Source: Polyangiaceae bacterium
Lineage (GTDB): Bacteria; Myxococcota_A; Polyangia; Polyangiales; Polyangiaceae
Length of the DNA: 64,000 bases
Reading direction: 5' to 3'
Assembly: GCA_016712345.1 (NCBI GenBank)
Contig: JADJRH010000001.1
Location: 1,116,001-1,180,000 of the forward strand
The notes below the pieces were generated by a model. That model did no database searches and had not been told where the DNA came from. It worked only from the letters and a program-made list of their open reading frames with translations. The translations under genes were made by a program, and so were the position numbers. Of this stretch, positions 51,873 to 61,648 are shown one piece after another (within the stretch, counting starts at the first letter, position 1; every line of letters begins with the position of its first letter).

Positions 51873-54412
51873 ATGAAAGAAGCGCCCGACAGCGAAGACG
51901 ATGCCCCGCTCACGCCTCCGGGAAATCCGCTGCGCGCGCGCGGACTGGCGCTGATGGTGCCCGGTGTACTCATCGCCTTTGTGCTCATGGCCGTGAGGCC
52001 TCAATATCGATTTGGCGTGCCGGCGGGAGCCATAGCAATTGCCATTGCCACGTTGGGGTTTCTCGATCTTATCGGTTCATTCGACGACCCCGACGAACGC
52101 ATTCTGCAAACAACGCCTATTCAAAAGTTTTTAATGCCCATTGCCCTATTCGTTTTCGGGGCAATTGCCACCATTGCAATGTTAACGCTTGGAGTGGCGG
52201 GCATTCTTGGGCCAATGCCGCTCGCATTGCTTGTTCCCGCGGCGTTTCTCACATTGGTTGTGGGCGGTTATCAAATTGCCAACACGTTGGGAGTTTATAA
52301 AGAAAACCCCATTGCTTTACACAAACGCCACGGGTTTTGGCTGGTATTAATTACCACATTGATTTTGCTGCCCATGCTTGGCAGCCATTCCCTCTCCGAC
52401 CCGTGGGAAACCCATTACGGTGAAGTATCGCGCGAGATATTGGCCCGCAATGATTGGATAAGTCTTTGGTGGGCGCAGGAAGATTGGTTTTGGTCCAAAC
52501 CGATATTGGACTTTTGGATGCAGGCGCTCGCAATGGCCACACTCGGGGTGCGAACAGCGCCGGGTGGAATGCTCAGCGCCTTTGCCGAAGGCCGCGAACC
52601 TTGGCCCGAGTGGGCAGTGCGGTTTCCGGTTTTCCTCGTCACGCTGATTGCCGGATATCTGCTTTATAAAGCGGTTGCCAATGTGTTTGGTCGCCGAGCC
52701 GGGCTGCTCGGCGGCATTGTATTAACGACAATGCCGCAATGGTTCATGGTCGCGCACCAAACAATGACGGATATGCCCTTCGTCGCAACAATGGCGGCGG
52801 CCATGGCATGTGTACTTTTGGCAATGCACACACCGCCCGAAAAATTGGCCAATGTGTATGCCGTACAAGTGGGGCGGTTTTCATTAAAACTCTCGCTGTT
52901 TCATTTGATCGTGGGCGCCGCTGTCATGTGCGCGCTCCCTCAGATTTGTATTTGTTTACGCGCAATGTCGAAGTCTCGTTCTTAAAGCTTCGATTTGTGG
53001 GCGACGGATTCATGTTCGGCTCCGCCGGCAACTGCGGTCTTCCCGGCAACAATCCGTGCAAAAGCCAAACGCCAAGCGTTGGAGGATTGCAGCCGGCTCT
53101 TCAAGCGGTGTTGTGGGTGCAGGCGCTCGGCTTATTTCTTTATGCCAATTGGGGTGAGCGCCGCGTAAAAAGGCTTCTTTTTATTGCCGCCTGGCTTTTT
53201 GCGGCATTGTCCACCATGGCCAAAGGCCCCGCCGGAATCTTATTGCCCGGGTTATGCGCCCTCGCCTACGTGATTGTCAGCCGCCGTTACAAAGACCTCT
53301 TGGAAATGGAGCTGACAAGCGGTCTTTTGTTATTGCTGTGCGTGGCATTGCCGTGGTTCGTGGCAATGTACGCACGCCATGGGCAGGGTTTTACCGATCG
53401 ATTGCTGTTTCATGACATGTTTAAGCGCGCGTTTACCCACGTGCACGATACCAACGAAGGGGATGACACGAGCTTTCGATTTTATCTATGGCAGCTTGGT
53501 TATGCGACATTCCCATGGGCGGGTGTTGCCGCCGTTGCGCTGGCATCGTGGATAAAGCGTCGACCTGAAAACAACGCCCGAGCCGACGCCGCCGTGTTTT
53601 TGGCAATGTGGTTTGGCTTCAGCTTTGCGCTGTTTTCGTTAATGCTCACCAAGTTTCACCATTACATATTGCCGGCCGTACCACCCGCCGCAATGCTCAC
53701 CGGGGTATTGCTCGATGACATGATCTTTACCGCCGAAACACCGATAAAGAGTGTCTCCAAGCGGGGGTTTGAACAGGCAATGTTCGGCGCAACGGCGCTC
53801 ATCGGCGGGTTTGCCGTGCTCGTTGTTGGAACCGACTTGGCTCAAGCCCGCGAGGGCCTTCCCAATCAAGTGCGGCTATTGCACCTGTTCACGTACAATT
53901 ACAAACGCCCGTGGCCACCTTCGCTCGATTTTCGGCCTGCGTTGTGGGTGTTCGTTGCGCTTGCAACGGTGTGTACACTTGCACTCCTGTTTATTCAAAT
54001 TCGCCGATTTGCGGCAATGGGCCTCATCGGTGTGTCGGTTGCATTCGCAGTGTGGACACTCGATGTTTACTTTGTAAAAACATCGCCCCATTGGGGACAG
54101 CGCGAGTTGATTGCGGCCTACGTTAAAGAAAACGTGGCCATTAAAGGGCCGCTCATTGCCTATCAAATGAACTGGAAGGGTGAAAACTTTTATACAGGCA
54201 ACCAAATTCCAACGTTTGTAACAAGCGGCAAAAAGTTTCAAGATCACATGCTTGAACTCAAGAAAAAAGGCCACAAAACCTTTTACTTCTTAACCGAGCC
54301 CCATCGCACCGGAAACCTCAATACCGAACTTGGAATGCCGCGCATTTTCGACAAGCTCACAACCCCTGAACTCAATAACAAATTCGTATTGGTGCGCGCC
54401 CGATTTGACTGA
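51873..54412 (+). pseudogene. GT39/ArnT-type membrane glycosyltransferase, one-base frameshift
   Basis: Two frames together make one protein of about 846 residues with around a dozen membrane helices. Frame one holds the N-terminal helices and the luminal motif DPWETHYGEVSREILARNDW and SKPILDFW of dolichol/undecaprenyl-phosphate sugar transferases, ending LPQICICLRA. From 52945 (TTT) the other frame continues LYLFTRNVEVSFLKLRF and runs to 54412. A fourth T would give LPQILYLFTRN. Such enzymes move a lipid-linked sugar onto lipid A or protein. It has unusually high ATT and TTG codon use. Shift direction and cause match the previous gene, 1.7 kb away. Confidence 0.82.
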
Positions 54413-54489
54413 AAACGTCGTACAGCCGAAAGGCGTATTGACGGCTTCGCCGTGACCCTGTTTACTAGTGCATTCAGGAGGAGACACAA

Positions 54490-55128
54490 ATGATTTCCAA
54501 ACGCGACAGCGGACGACCGGGCGGTGCTCCCATGGAATTGCCGCCCGACTGGGTGTACACAATCTACCTGGGAGAAGATACGACGGGGGTTGTGTTCGCC
54601 CAAGTGATCTCCATGAACCAAACCGACGTGATTGTGCAACAGGGCACAAGCACCCTTCGCCTCGGGTCGGCATATTATGGGCAGGAGGTGTGGTATTATA
54701 ATCTCAATGCATTGGGCTCGGCGGGCATCGGGAGCGCCGCCAACATCACAGTAACCTCCGTCGCAACATCAAGCCCGGTTACCCTGTCTTCGAGTGTTGG
54801 CAACGGCAGCAACCTTACCCCTCAATTCACAAACGCGTCCGACGTTGGCCCGTGGAGTGATACTGCCAAACAAGTTCCCACCGGTGACGTTTCCTACGTT
54901 TTTGAAGGCAATCCGGCCACCCCGGTTGACTCCACGGCGTTTATTGAATTTCTAGAAGCCGCTCAAAACCCCACCGCTCTCCTTGGGGTGCAGTGGTACC
55001 TCACGGGCGTATCTACCCAACCGGTGGGTGCTGTATTAAACCCCGGTTCGGCCACCGGAATCACGTACAAACTCTCCGCCGCGCCAACAAGCGACTTTTG
55101 GGCAGCCATTTCTATTTGGCCCAGCTAG
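54490..55128 (+). CDS. Hypothetical protein
   Basis: A 212-residue protein not recognised. It starts after a strong AGGAGGAGA site. It has no signal peptide and is beta-rich: repeated Thr, Ser and Val, with WVYTIYLGEDTTGVVFAQVISMNQ and a PVTLSSSVGNGSNL stretch. A WPS end follows an FWAAISIWPS strand. It might be a small surface or contractile-system cap component, but no evidence decides. Its TAG stop directly abuts the R1 copy C element. Confidence 0.6.
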   Translation: MISKRDSGRPGGAPMELPPDWVYTIYLGEDTTGVVFAQVISMNQTDVIVQQGTSTLRLGSAYYGQEVWYYNLNALGSAGIGSAANITVTSVATSSPVTLSSSVGNGSNLTPQFTNASDVGPWSDTAKQVPTGDVSYVFEGNPATPVDSTAFIEFLEAAQNPTALLGVQWYLTGVSTQPVGAVLNPGSATGITYKLSAAPTSDFWAAISIWPS

Positions 55129-55516
55129 TCCTAAAAGAAGCGACAAGAGCAATCCGAACATTCATCCATATCAAAAAAGCCTGCAAACGGAGCGTTTCGA
55201 AGAAATTCCAACCGGCACCGTTTGGCGACTTCAGGTGCTCAAAACGTGCCAGACACCGGTCTCGCCGGTCTCACGTTTTCGTCCCGGTTGCACGCGCCAC
55301 AGAACTCCATACAGAGAACCTGAAGCGCCACGCTTCTCGCTTTTCCATGCGGCAACGGGCAAGGGTGTCCCGCGCCTGTGCTCGGCCCCTCCCCACTCCG
55401 TGGCTCGTGGCCTGCGCGGGTTCGGTGCCGCTGCTCCGCAGCGGCCCCTTCGCCACCCGACAAGACCTGAAGCCGTCCTTCGCAAAACGTAATGGCTGTT
55501 ATCGCTTGATTTGGGG
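55129..55516 (-). mobile_element. MITE-like element R1, copy C, between two stop codons
   Basis: About 388 bases fill the gap exactly between the TAG of the rightward gene at 55128 and the TAG of the leftward pirin gene at 55517. The terminal repeats are left CCTAAAAGAAGCGACAAGAGC and right GGCTGTTATCGCTTGATTTGG (complement CCAAATCAAGCGATAACAGCC). Compared with copy B it carries an extra segment of about 75 bases near 55378-55455, itself with a GGGGCCGC and GCGGCCCC pair. The hairpin with arms AAAACGTG and CACGTTTT is also present. No coding gene is supported. Confidence 0.75.
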
Positions 55517-56431
55517 CTAGTCTACAAACGGGCCGCGATGGATAATCGGCTCGTGGTGACGTTTGCCGAGAAGTACAAAAGCGTGAGCGTCGGCCAAAGC
55601 GAGCATTCCAAGTTCACCGTCGCCGGGCTTGGCACCCTCCCCATTTGAAAGTTCAAGATCGCCCAGTTTTACTCGGCCTTCTGCAACGTAGATTAACGCC
55701 ACATTGTCGGCTGGAATTTCATCTTCAAACCGCGCACCCTTGTCCATTTTCAGGTGCAGATACCGAACCGCTGTTCGCAACTTTACAGGTGATTCTTTTC
55801 CGACAATCGTACGGGTTACCACGCCATTTTTGCCATTTTCAGGAATGTCACCTCCCTGCACGGCCTCATATTCAGGTTCCATTTTTTTGAGCGAGCGCGG
55901 CAGATTTATCCAGAGTTGAAGACCGCGATTTTGCGCACTTCCAACCGGCATTTCAGAGTGCCTTGCCCCTTTGCCCGAGGTAAAACGTTGTGTACCCCCG
56001 GTGGAGCACACGCTGTCATTCCCCATGGTGTCTTTGTGGTGAAAACCACCATCGATCATGTACGTGAATGCTTCAAACCCGCGGTGTGGATGCTCGGGAA
56101 AACCCGCAGGTTCGGCAACCGAAAAGTCGTCGAGCAATACAAACGGATCTTGATAACTCAAAAGCTGCGATGGAAATACCCTACGCACGCGGGCGCCTCG
56201 ACCATCCATTGTTGGGACAGCCACAAGCTTTTCAATGCTGCGTTGGGGCTGCGGTTGCACCGCCGGGGAAACCGGACCGGCCTCACAACCCAAGCCGACG
56301 AGTGATAGCGGTGCGGCCGAGAGCGCCAGAGTCAATACAGTTCGCCGGTGCGGCCGATGCCTTTCAGCCGTCTGCTCGATAACGCGATCAAGCCAAGGTG
56401 AAGTGACAAAATCGGGGGCCGGAAATGTCAT
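55517..56431 (-). CDS. Pirin-family protein with export signal
   Basis: A 304-residue pirin (bicupin). The metal-binding motif GFPEHPHRGFEAFTYMIDG, with histidines and Glu for Fe2+, and the following GARHSEMPVGS are complete; the C-terminal cupin is also present. Pirins include quercetinases and redox sensors, usually cytoplasmic. Here the N-terminus is a Tat-like, Arg-rich signal (RPHRRTVLTLALSAAPLSLVGLGC) with a lipobox Cys, so the protein should be exported and lipid-anchored, which is unusual. The stop codon abuts R1 copy C. Confidence 0.88.
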   Translation of the reverse strand: MTFPAPDFVTSPWLDRVIEQTAERHRPHRRTVLTLALSAAPLSLVGLGCEAGPVSPAVQPQPQRSIEKLVAVPTMDGRGARVRRVFPSQLLSYQDPFVLLDDFSVAEPAGFPEHPHRGFEAFTYMIDGGFHHKDTMGNDSVCSTGGTQRFTSGKGARHSEMPVGSAQNRGLQLWINLPRSLKKMEPEYEAVQGGDIPENGKNGVVTRTIVGKESPVKLRTAVRYLHLKMDKGARFEDEIPADNVALIYVAEGRVKLGDLELSNGEGAKPGDGELGMLALADAHAFVLLGKRHHEPIIHRGPFVD

Positions 56432-56494
56432 GGCGGCTCACCATACCATGGATCATCAAAGCTAACCCGCGTATGCTGCAAACAACGAGGGACA

Positions 56495-58957
56495 ATGATC
56501 GTCACCAAGGCATCTTCGGCCGCGTCTATACACCCCGCCGATGCCACGGTTGAAGCCCCATTGTGGGGAGATGTGCCGGACAATATGAGCCCTCTCCCCG
56601 AGCGATATGAAGACTTGGGGCTGATTGCCTCCGGTGCCACCGGTCAAGTTCGCCGTGTTCGAGATAAGTCACTAAACCGTGTTCTCGCGATGAAGGTTCT
56701 CCGCGTTGAACACATTAAAAACGAGCGCGTTCGATTTCGTTTTTTCTTTGAGGCCGAAATCACCGCCGGCCTTCAGCATCCGGGCATTGTCGCCGTTCAC
56801 GATAGGGGAGAACTGCGCGACGGGCGACTCTGGTTCACCATGCAGGAAGTTCGGGGCAAAACGTTTGGCCGCGTGATTGAAGAGGTGCACGCAACCCCAC
56901 AGGTAACCAATCAAGAGTACACACCGGTTTGGACATTTCGCCGCGCTGTGGACGCGTTCTCGCGCATTGTTCAGGCCGTGGGTTACGCCCACACGCAGGG
57001 CATTGTTCACCGCGACCTGAAACCTGAAAATCTAATGGTAGGTGAATTTGGTGAAGTATTGGTAATGGATTGGGGGCTCGCACGGCGCATCCATTCAACT
57101 CCAAATCCTGAACTGCCACCTCCTTCTGACATAGAACGCCTGCCAGAATCGGCCGATCAAAGCACGCGTGATGGGGATATTCTCGGGACGCCGGCGTACA
57201 TGCCGCCTGAACAGGCGCGGGGCCAATTGGCCCTCCACGGCCCTCAGAGTGATGTGTACTCACTCGGAGCGATTTTATACCATCTCCTTGTTGGAAAATA
57301 CCCATACGCCGACGCCGGCCCTCTCCTGTTTAGTCATGTTCTTTCAGGCCCCGATCTGTCGGTGGCGAGTGCGGCCCCCGCGGGCATGGGTCTACCACCT
57401 GAACTGGTGAGTGTGTGTGAACGCGCTGTTCGGCGCGACATTCACGCGCGTTACCCAGACGCATCTGAAATGGCCAACGACCTTGTGGCCTTTCTTGACG
57501 GGGCGGCGCGCGCGGAGCAGGCACTCGCACTGGTAGAAAAGGTTCGCCCTCTGACAGTTGAAATAGAAATGCTGCGCCAAAAAAAGGCCGCGCTTTTGGC
57601 CGCTGCTTTTCAACTTTCCGAAAAAATTCGACCGTTCGATCCCCCCGAGATAAAGGCGCCCGTCTGGGAGCTTGAAGACGAAGCCGAGCGGGTAGGTCGG
57701 CTCATGACACTCACTGAAACTCAATGGTTGGAAGGGTTGCACGGCGCGCTCAGTATTGAGCCCAACTTGGCCTCCGCTCATGAGGCACTCGCCGAACACT
57801 GCAAAGAGCGCCTTCTTGAGGCTGAACGTGCCGCCGATGAAGACGCCTCGCTCCGCCACGAAGCCACGTTGAGAGCGCACGACAGGGGTAAATATGCCGC
57901 CCTTCTCCGGGGTGAAGGAGTGCTTTCGCTCCAAATCTACCCATCCAATGCGAACGTGACACTTCACCGATATGTTGAAAAAAGGCGGCGTCTAACGCTT
58001 GAACCCGGCACTATACTCAACGCCCCCGTAGAAAAGGTGCCAATTCAGCGAGGCAGTTACCTGTGCATTATCGAGGCGCCGGGCCATATTCAGGTGCGTT
58101 ACCCCGTCCTTATTGAAAGGGGTGGTCATTGGGATGGTTCCATTATCTTACCCGCGGAGGGTGAGATTCTTGAAAACGAGATCTTTGTGCCAGCCGGTTA
58201 TGCGCAGCTCGGCGGTGATCCACGTGCCGCCGATGGTCTACCCAGTCAACGGATTTGGGTAGACTCATTTGTAATCGACAAATATCCTGTGACAGTCGGC
58301 CAATATCTGGCGTTTCTAAACGAGCTTGTCCGCGACGGAAACGAAGAGACAGCGCTCGCTTGTCTACCCATGGAGCCCGGTATCGATGCGCGCTCGCCCA
58401 TGAAGTCTGTGTTCGTGCGCGACGACGGTGGTCACTTCGTGTTGCCCGATGGTTGGACCGGCGATCTACCCATGGCACAACTCAGCTGGTTTTCGGCAAA
58501 CACATTTGCAAATTACAAGGCAAAAAAAACCGGTCTACCCTATCGCCTACCCAGTGAATTGGAGCGCGAAAAAGCCGCGCGCGGCGCCGACGGCCGCGCA
58601 GCGCCGTGGGGAAACCACCTCGATGCCACGTTCGCCTGCGTGGTAGAAAGCCATCGGGGCCCCCCGGGGCCGGTACCTGTAACCGCCTTTCCCGACGATG
58701 AGAGTCCCTACGGTGTGAGGGGATTGGCGGGCAACGTTCGCGACCATTGTCTTGAGGTATGGAAGCGTGAGGGGCCACGGGTAGATTCGGGCCGTTTGGT
58801 AGTTGAGCCTGCCCAGGTAGACTCCACCGCTTTTCGGGTGATCCGCGGCGGAACATGGGGTAGCTCCATTATCAACAGCCGCGCGGCGTCCCGCTTTGGT
58901 GGAAGGCCTGACAGCGCGTGGCGGGCAGTGGGATTTCGCCTGGCTCGATCGTATTAG
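56495..58957 (+). CDS. Ser/Thr protein kinase fused to FGE/SUMF1-like domain
   Basis: An 820-residue protein. The kinase domain spans about 38-330: glycine loop IASGATGQV, catalytic Lys67 (LAMKVL), HRDLKPEN (172-179), DWG in place of DFG (192-194), GTPAYMPPEQARG and SDVYSLGAILYHLLVGKYPY. A helical linker follows (330-450), then a PEGA-like beta segment (LQIYPSNANVTLHRYVE). Residues ~560-820 form a formylglycine-generating-enzyme-like domain (DSFVIDKYPVTVGQYLAFLNEL, YRLPSELEREKAARGADGRAAPWG, GLAGNVRDHCLEVW, RVIRGGTWGS, GFRLARSY). Active FGEs have Cys pairs; I see none at the expected site, so it may be a binding or structural module. The fusion type is known in myxobacteria. CTA and GTA codons are used unusually often. 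Confidence 0.92.
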   Translation: MIVTKASSAASIHPADATVEAPLWGDVPDNMSPLPERYEDLGLIASGATGQVRRVRDKSLNRVLAMKVLRVEHIKNERVRFRFFFEAEITAGLQHPGIVAVHDRGELRDGRLWFTMQEVRGKTFGRVIEEVHATPQVTNQEYTPVWTFRRAVDAFSRIVQAVGYAHTQGIVHRDLKPENLMVGEFGEVLVMDWGLARRIHSTPNPELPPPSDIERLPESADQSTRDGDILGTPAYMPPEQARGQLALHGPQSDVYSLGAILYHLLVGKYPYADAGPLLFSHVLSGPDLSVASAAPAGMGLPPELVSVCERAVRRDIHARYPDASEMANDLVAFLDGAARAEQALALVEKVRPLTVEIEMLRQKKAALLAAAFQLSEKIRPFDPPEIKAPVWELEDEAERVGRLMTLTETQWLEGLHGALSIEPNLASAHEALAEHCKERLLEAERAADEDASLRHEATLRAHDRGKYAALLRGEGVLSLQIYPSNANVTLHRYVEKRRRLTLEPGTILNAPVEKVPIQRGSYLCIIEAPGHIQVRYPVLIERGGHWDGSIILPAEGEILENEIFVPAGYAQLGGDPRAADGLPSQRIWVDSFVIDKYPVTVGQYLAFLNELVRDGNEETALACLPMEPGIDARSPMKSVFVRDDGGHFVLPDGWTGDLPMAQLSWFSANTFANYKAKKTGLPYRLPSELEREKAARGADGRAAPWGNHLDATFACVVESHRGPPGPVPVTAFPDDESPYGVRGLAGNVRDHCLEVWKREGPRVDSGRLVVEPAQVDSTAFRVIRGGTWGSSIINSRAASRFGGRPDSAWRAVGFRLARSY

Positions 58958-58999
58958 AACGGGCGAAATTCAATTGTATTTCCGATTGGTGCACTAGTT

Positions 59000-59794
59000 T
59001 TAGCTGCGTTTGCGGTTGGCGGCCAAGCTGCGCAGCTTGGTAAAGTGCGCATTGCGTGGAGCGGCAAACCCATCGGCACGCAAAAGACCTCCCACGGCTT
59101 CAGGAACTTTGGTGGGTAGGTCTAAAAGCGCCTTTACAAGTGCCACCCTTGTTTCAGGGGTAAGGCTGCTCGACAGCGCAATTGCATCAGACGGGATGGG
59201 GCCGGCTTTGGCTAGAATGAAAGCCCCGTTAATCCCGGCCCCCGCTTCAAGCCACCCGGCGCTGATGGGTCGATCGTTGGAGGGATCCAATGACAGGTAT
59301 GTGGCGCCCACGTCGGCCTCGCCGTCAAGAACGGCGCATGCGACCCGTTCGTGTGTGCCGAGGAAGCTCTCTTTTCCAAACACATGTTCGATATCAACCC
59401 CCGATGTTTGGAGAAACATGCGAGGCACCAAATACCCGGCTGAACTGTGCGAATCTACCCATGCAATGTGGCAACCCTGAAGGTCATTCAGGTCTTCTAC
59501 CGTAGAAGCGTGGGAAGTAAAAATCGCGGCGTGGTAGTCAGCCTGACCGCCGCGAGTACAACATAGGTCAATGGATGCGAGCCCCGCATCTTCAAGGTCA
59601 ATGGCAACGAGCGGCGGTGCCCACACAATTTGAGCTTGGCCGGCCCTCATTTCTTCTTCGAGAGCGGCGTAGTTGGGTAACACCAAACCCGCAAAGTTTT
59701 GACCCAGTGCCTGCGACAACTCGGTGCAAACCAATGACAGGTGGGTGGGGGCGGCCGTTGAGCCTGAAACAACTGCAAAAGTAATAGTGTCCAT
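59000..59794 (-). CDS. PhnD-like phosphonate/phosphate-binding protein without signal
   Basis: A 264-residue protein related to the phosphonate/phosphite-binding PhnD family: MDTITFAVVSGSTAAPTHLSLVCTELSQALGQ, then VWAPPLVAIDLEDAG, DLNDLQGCHIAWVDSHSSAGYLVPR, and DGEADVGATYLSL match the usual order. There is no signal peptide or membrane segment, and no phn transporter genes adjoin, so it is probably a cytoplasmic ligand-binding protein rather than a transport component. It lies 42 bases from the end of the kinase-FGE gene (convergent). A similar regulatory use is plausible but unproven. Confidence 0.83.
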   Translation of the reverse strand: MDTITFAVVSGSTAAPTHLSLVCTELSQALGQNFAGLVLPNYAALEEEMRAGQAQIVWAPPLVAIDLEDAGLASIDLCCTRGGQADYHAAIFTSHASTVEDLNDLQGCHIAWVDSHSSAGYLVPRMFLQTSGVDIEHVFGKESFLGTHERVACAVLDGEADVGATYLSLDPSNDRPISAGWLEAGAGINGAFILAKAGPIPSDAIALSSSLTPETRVALVKALLDLPTKVPEAVGGLLRADGFAAPRNAHFTKLRSLAANRKRS

Positions 59795-59818
59795 GTCCCG
59801 TTTCGGCGGTGAACGTCG

Positions 59819-61501
59819 TTAACCGCGACGCCGAAGCATGGCGGTTTTTACAAGGCCCAGCAATTCACGCGACGCCGATCGCGCGATCATCCAGGCCGAA
59901 CCCACAAACACAAGCCCTCCGGCAGCGATTTCAGCCAGGAGTCGCAATATCAAATGAGACTTGCTCTGAACCGGGCCAATCGCAAGGCGCACGAGCAACA
60001 CGCCGGCAACCATGGGTACACACGCGAGGAGGGGCCGAAACACCGGCATAATGACGTGACGTGCGGGGAATCCACCCGCGCGCGCAGCAGCAATTTGATA
60101 GCTCAGTGTGCTTAATGCTTGCACCACGCCTACGGCAACGCAGGCAAACAGCGGGCCCCAATGCGTGTCGGCATCGGGAGAAAAGGCTCTGAGTGAATGA
60201 CCGACAACAAAAATGAAAATGGTAATGCCAATAGCTTTAAGCCATTCAAGGACCATTAACGTGCGCGTTTTGCCGAGCACTTGGAGGTAGGCAAACGCCG
60301 TCCCGAGAACGGGTCGCGTGAGCGATAAGCTGCCCAATAAAACAATCATGGGCACCGCCGGAAGCCACCGTTCATTAAACATCCACGAGAGCGAGTGCGC
60401 GACCGACGAAAGGCCAACTCCGAGCGGAAAACACACGAGCGCGGAGATTGATATCCAACGCACGAGTTCTTTGGGGCGATCTTTTGGGTCTACCTTGGCA
60501 AACGAAGGGGCCAAAATGTCACCCAACGATTCGCCCACAACGCTCGGCGGAACGTCGGCCAGGTTGTACGCAAAGTTGTAAATGCCCGCAACGCCCGGGC
60601 CGTACAAATGGCCCAGAACAAGGTTGTCCCAACGGCGTGCGCCGAGACTCCCCAATCCCGCCAGGGTGATTGGAATGCCAAACGCAAACACATCACGGGT
60701 GGTTTCGCGGTTAGGTTTTATGAAGGCAAACCACTCGCGAACGTGAACCAGAAACAGGCAGGCGATCGTTCTGAAAACGCCGCGCGCAATGCCGCCCCAG
60801 ACAATTGCAAAGCCGCCCACAAAAACGAAATCCAGTCCGCCGACTTGAAATCGGAATCGGTGCCCGAAAACGGCCAAACCAAGAGATGTAACTGCGTACA
60901 CAATCTCCCCAAGCGCGCGAATGACGCTTGACGCTCGAAAGCGAAGTTGGCGCACAAGCAGGCGATCTGGAATGGTGCCAATGCGCTGGAAAAGGTGCGC
61001 AACGACAAACCCCGGCATGTAGAGATGCATGTGCGGCGCGCCGAACATGGGACCGAGGGGCTTGGCGATGACAAGGCACAGGCCGAGTCCGAAGAAACCA
61101 ACCAAGTGGTAGTAGAAAATGGCGTGATCGATGTGCTTCTTTGAAATGTCGGCACGTCCCGCGATGTACATCGGGAACCCGAGCTGACAGATCAAATCGA
61201 TCATCCAAATGACGACGAAGGTGTTTTGGACTTCACCGTATTCTTCAGGCACAACGAAGCGCGTTAGAAGCAGGGTCGAGACGAGCGAAACAATGCGCGA
61301 CCCGAGGCCTGTGGAGGCCATCCAAAACAGGCCGCGAAATGCTTTGGCGGCGATGTTGGAGCGATGATGTTCACCCGCGTGGCTCGGCGGTGGCTCAGAC
61401 TCGCGTTCAGCCAAAGGCGGTTTGACAACGTGCTCACCGGCATCGCGTGGAGCACCGGATGCACGGGACTTGTCTTCGTCGTCGGGGGCTCGGCGCTCCA
61501 T
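59819..61501 (-). CDS. Polysaccharide flippase (Wzx/MATE-like), first copy
   Basis: A 560-residue polytopic membrane protein of the oligosaccharide flippase superfamily, with a charged cytoplasmic leader (about 1-50) and about 12-14 helices. Landmarks are AKAFRGLFWMASTGLGSRIVSLVSTLLLTRFVVPEEYG, LVIAKPLGPMFGAPHMH and IYNFAYNLADVPPSVVGESLGDILAPSF. The latter recurs, little changed, in the gene at 62688. It moves undecaprenyl-linked polysaccharide units across the membrane. The start at 61501 avoids the overlap that an upstream frame to 61672 would have with the divergent deacetylase. Confidence 0.88.
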   Translation of the reverse strand: MERRAPDDEDKSRASGAPRDAGEHVVKPPLAERESEPPPSHAGEHHRSNIAAKAFRGLFWMASTGLGSRIVSLVSTLLLTRFVVPEEYGEVQNTFVVIWMIDLICQLGFPMYIAGRADISKKHIDHAIFYYHLVGFFGLGLCLVIAKPLGPMFGAPHMHLYMPGFVVAHLFQRIGTIPDRLLVRQLRFRASSVIRALGEIVYAVTSLGLAVFGHRFRFQVGGLDFVFVGGFAIVWGGIARGVFRTIACLFLVHVREWFAFIKPNRETTRDVFAFGIPITLAGLGSLGARRWDNLVLGHLYGPGVAGIYNFAYNLADVPPSVVGESLGDILAPSFAKVDPKDRPKELVRWISISALVCFPLGVGLSSVAHSLSWMFNERWLPAVPMIVLLGSLSLTRPVLGTAFAYLQVLGKTRTLMVLEWLKAIGITIFIFVVGHSLRAFSPDADTHWGPLFACVAVGVVQALSTLSYQIAAARAGGFPARHVIMPVFRPLLACVPMVAGVLLVRLAIGPVQSKSHLILRLLAEIAAGGLVFVGSAWMIARSASRELLGLVKTAMLRRRG

Positions 61502-61648
61502 CAAGGCGAAAGCGCAATAGAACCCAAATCCGGCGCGGAAGCGAGAGCCGCGAACAACGGCTCTTCCGGTGCGGATTCTCGGCGCGCCAATGCCCGCTTT
61601 GGTGTGGTGAACATTCGCCGAAAAGGTTAGCAATGCGACGATAGCCGC

